DNA from: Spirosoma oryzae
GTDB lineage: Bacteria; Bacteroidota; Bacteroidia; Cytophagales; Spirosomataceae
Length of the DNA: 64,000 nucleotides
Assembly (NCBI RefSeq): GCF_003002825.1
Contig: NZ_PVTE01000001.1
Coordinates: 310,001-374,000 of the forward strand
Direction of reading: 5' to 3'
Below, piece after piece: positions 62,627 through 64,000 of this stretch. Position 1 is the stretch's first letter, and each line of letters begins with the position of its first letter. The notes beneath the pieces were generated by a model. The model saw nothing but the letters and a program-made list of their open reading frames with translations, did not search any database and had not been told where the DNA came from. The translations under genes were made by a program, and so were the position numbers.

Positions 62627-63775
62627 TTAGTGCGTAAAAATCCAGGGAGATGTGCGCGCCAGCCGGCTGACCATATCGATGTTGTCCAGTGCTTCCTGCC
62701 GGTCATCGAAGCCGGCTGCCGCTACTTTATAGAGTTGCTTGCGCGTATAAGGCGGAATAACGTATGCTTCCGTATAGCCTGCTTTTACCAGCCGGCGCCG
62801 AAGCCGAAGGGCGTTCCGCTTGCTGGCAAAGCTACCGGCAATGATCGTAAACGAGTCGTCGTCATCAGCTGAACGAATGATTCGTTTAGGAGCGAGTTTC
62901 GGCGCGGCAACAATAGCGGTCGGCGTAACTACTTCGCTCGCAGCCGGTTTGACGGTCGACGTTGTTGCCACCGCTGGCCTGGTAGCACTCACTGGTGCAG
63001 GAGCCGCAACAGGAACTGGCGCAACTACTGGTTCGGCGGGTGTCGTCTCAGCAGCTGTGGCTACGTATACGGGTGTTGGTGCTGCTACGCTCGTGACCGT
63101 CGTTGTGGCTGGAAAGCGGAACAGGCTGGCCGGATCGAGACCACTGCGTAGGGGTGCGCCCGGCTCAATAACCGTAAAGTAGCTGACGGCTCCTAACGAA
63201 CCGATCAGAAGAAGCGAAGCCGCAATGCGCCAGTACGGCGTCGATCGGCGCAGGGGCGTCAGGACGGCATCGGCCTCGTCGCGTACCCGAACCGGGCCAA
63301 GTGCCGTAACAGGCATCGGTACGGCTTCCAGTACCCGCTCCTGAACCGGTTGCCGATTGATTAGTTGTACGGGTAGTTCACCCAGGCCGTAGGCTTCGCC
63401 GAAAAAGTTGTGGCGCAGGCTGGGTTCAAACTGAAGCCGACCTTCTTCGTTGGTCGTAAAACTGCCGATACCGTCGAGGTCGAAGCGATCGCTGCTGCCG
63501 ATGGTCTGGTGCAGTGCCTGGACGAACTGGCTAATCAGGCGCTGGGCACCTTCGCGACTGACCGGTTCGTGCAGCATGATGTAGTTCGCCAGAATCCCGT
63601 CGTCGAGTCGCAACGCTTCGTTGAAGGCGACACGCTTGCGGGGGGGCAAAAACAAACCGGTCGATTCTGAAAACGAGGCAGGCTGGTAGTGCGTCAGAAA
63701 CGCACCCAACTCGGGTACGACGACGCAATCGTACTGGTACAGCAGTTTTTTCAGGTAATCGGTAACGGTTGCCAT
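62627..63775 (-). CDS. HU-like and SPOR domain membrane protein
   Basis: A 382-residue protein. The N-terminal domain (1-130) is of the bacterial CCDC81/HU-like type (VTDYLKKLLYQYDCVVVPELGAFLTHYQPASF, VAFNEALRLDDGILANYIM, FDLDGIGSFTTNEEGRL). A single transmembrane helix at about 185-205 (IAASLLLIGSLGAVSYFTV) is followed by a Pro/Ala/Val-rich spacer (about 225-300) and a C-terminal SPOR domain (FTIIAGSFASKRNALRLRRRLVKAGYTEAYV) that binds denuded peptidoglycan at division sites. It therefore links the cytoplasm to septal peptidoglycan. A typical Bacteroidetes cell-envelope protein. Confidence 0.9.
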   Translation of the reverse strand: MATVTDYLKKLLYQYDCVVVPELGAFLTHYQPASFSESTGLFLPPRKRVAFNEALRLDDGILANYIMLHEPVSREGAQRLISQFVQALHQTIGSSDRFDLDGIGSFTTNEEGRLQFEPSLRHNFFGEAYGLGELPVQLINRQPVQERVLEAVPMPVTALGPVRVRDEADAVLTPLRRSTPYWRIAASLLLIGSLGAVSYFTVIEPGAPLRSGLDPASLFRFPATTTVTSVAAPTPVYVATAAETTPAEPVVAPVPVAAPAPVSATRPAVATTSTVKPAASEVVTPTAIVAAPKLAPKRIIRSADDDDSFTIIAGSFASKRNALRLRRRLVKAGYTEAYVIPPYTRKQLYKVAAAGFDDRQEALDNIDMVSRLARTSPWIFTH

Positions 63776-63793
63776 GTCGAGTAAAGCGGTCGA

Positions 63794-64000
63794 TTAAAAC
63801 GAATAACTGATTCCGCCGAGAAAGTTAAGTCCCATCGACTGATAATACAAATAGCGCTGGTAGTTCTGCCCGATAATATTATTGATCGAGACAAAGGCCG
63901 AAATCTGTTCGCCCAGAAAATAGTCGATTTTCAGGTTCGCGTCGTAAATCGGTTTCAGCGTGAACGTTTGACCCGACGTAAAGTTTTTGTTCTGAATACC
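63794..64000 (-). CDS. Outer-membrane barrel protein, C-terminal fragment
   Basis: Only the last 68 residues are in the window; the frame is open to the edge and stops at TAA (63794-63796). The sequence alternates polar and hydrophobic strands (FTLKPIYDANLKIDYFL, ISAFVSINNIIGQNY) and ends GGISYSF, the terminal Phe being typical of outer-membrane beta-barrels such as TonB receptors or porins. INNIIGQNYQRYLYY resembles the last extracellular loop and strand of TonB-type barrels. The start and full family lie outside the window. Confidence 0.75.
   Translation of the reverse strand, partial: GIQNKNFTSGQTFTLKPIYDANLKIDYFLGEQISAFVSINNIIGQNYQRYLYYQSMGLNFLGGISYSF

Overview
The window reads as a chromosomal segment of a Bacteroidota bacterium, most likely order Cytophagales near Spirosoma (inference from gene style; no search was run). 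Supporting signs are Bacteroidetes-type promoters (TAnnTTTG at -7, e.g. 55332-55339, 57575-57582, and TATCTTTG on the minus strand at 52375-52382), a short 287-residue primary sigma factor, a two-subunit transketolase, TonB receptor/lipoprotein pairs, HU-SPOR and LptF/G-type envelope genes, and moderately high G+C. No phage, rRNA or CRISPR array is visible; one tRNA is present.

Layout. 1-6 kb: a truncated secreted beta-helix protein, a GapN-like aldehyde dehydrogenase, a secreted thiol peroxidase, a decayed copy of the gapN 3' end, a small lipoprotein, an orphan ABC ATPase and a tiny acidic protein. 6-11 kb: MoxR ATPase and two SurA-like prolyl isomerases. 11-14 kb: a compact operon aguA - APH(3')-like kinase - small conserved protein - lipoprotein. 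14-20 kb: HAD phosphatase, DUF1080 protein, DinB/YfiT protein, TlpA-type thioredoxin, and a divergent histidine kinase/response regulator pair. 20-23 kb: mnmA and a nested palindromic mobile repeat. 23-27 kb: TrpF-like protein, PspC and LiaF-like membrane proteins, and an ECF sigma/anti-sigma/Spy-like operon. 27-31 kb: transketolase subunits separated by an AAA ATPase-TOPRIM (DUF4276-like) pair that looks like an inserted defence module. 31-37 kb: BCP peroxiredoxin, M23 and M48 peptidases, FAH-family hydrolase, LLM oxidoreductase. 37-41 kb: TonB receptor plus lipoprotein behind a perfect palindromic operator, then an alpha/beta hydrolase. 41-45 kb: a second copy of the mobile repeat, S1/P1 nuclease, SF1 helicase, TenI/ThiE-like protein. 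45-52.4 kb: a complete TPP-riboswitch-led thiamine operon thiS-thiC-thiD-thiE-thiG-thiH-thiF. 52-55 kb: small secreted proteins and tRNA-Met. 55-61 kb: START-like protein, LptF/G permease, rpsO, pnp, rpoD. 61-64 kb: Omp85-like barrel, HU-SPOR protein and the end of an outer-membrane protein.

The striking global property is that many intergenic spacers are filled by inverted repeats built from a few recurring short words (several families, some nested in each other), and by a separate MITE-like element with 18-bp terminal repeats, apparent 8-bp target duplications and self-nesting. The AAA-TOPRIM pair, the nested MITE, the palindromic word repeats and the TonB operator are the best candidates for follow-up.
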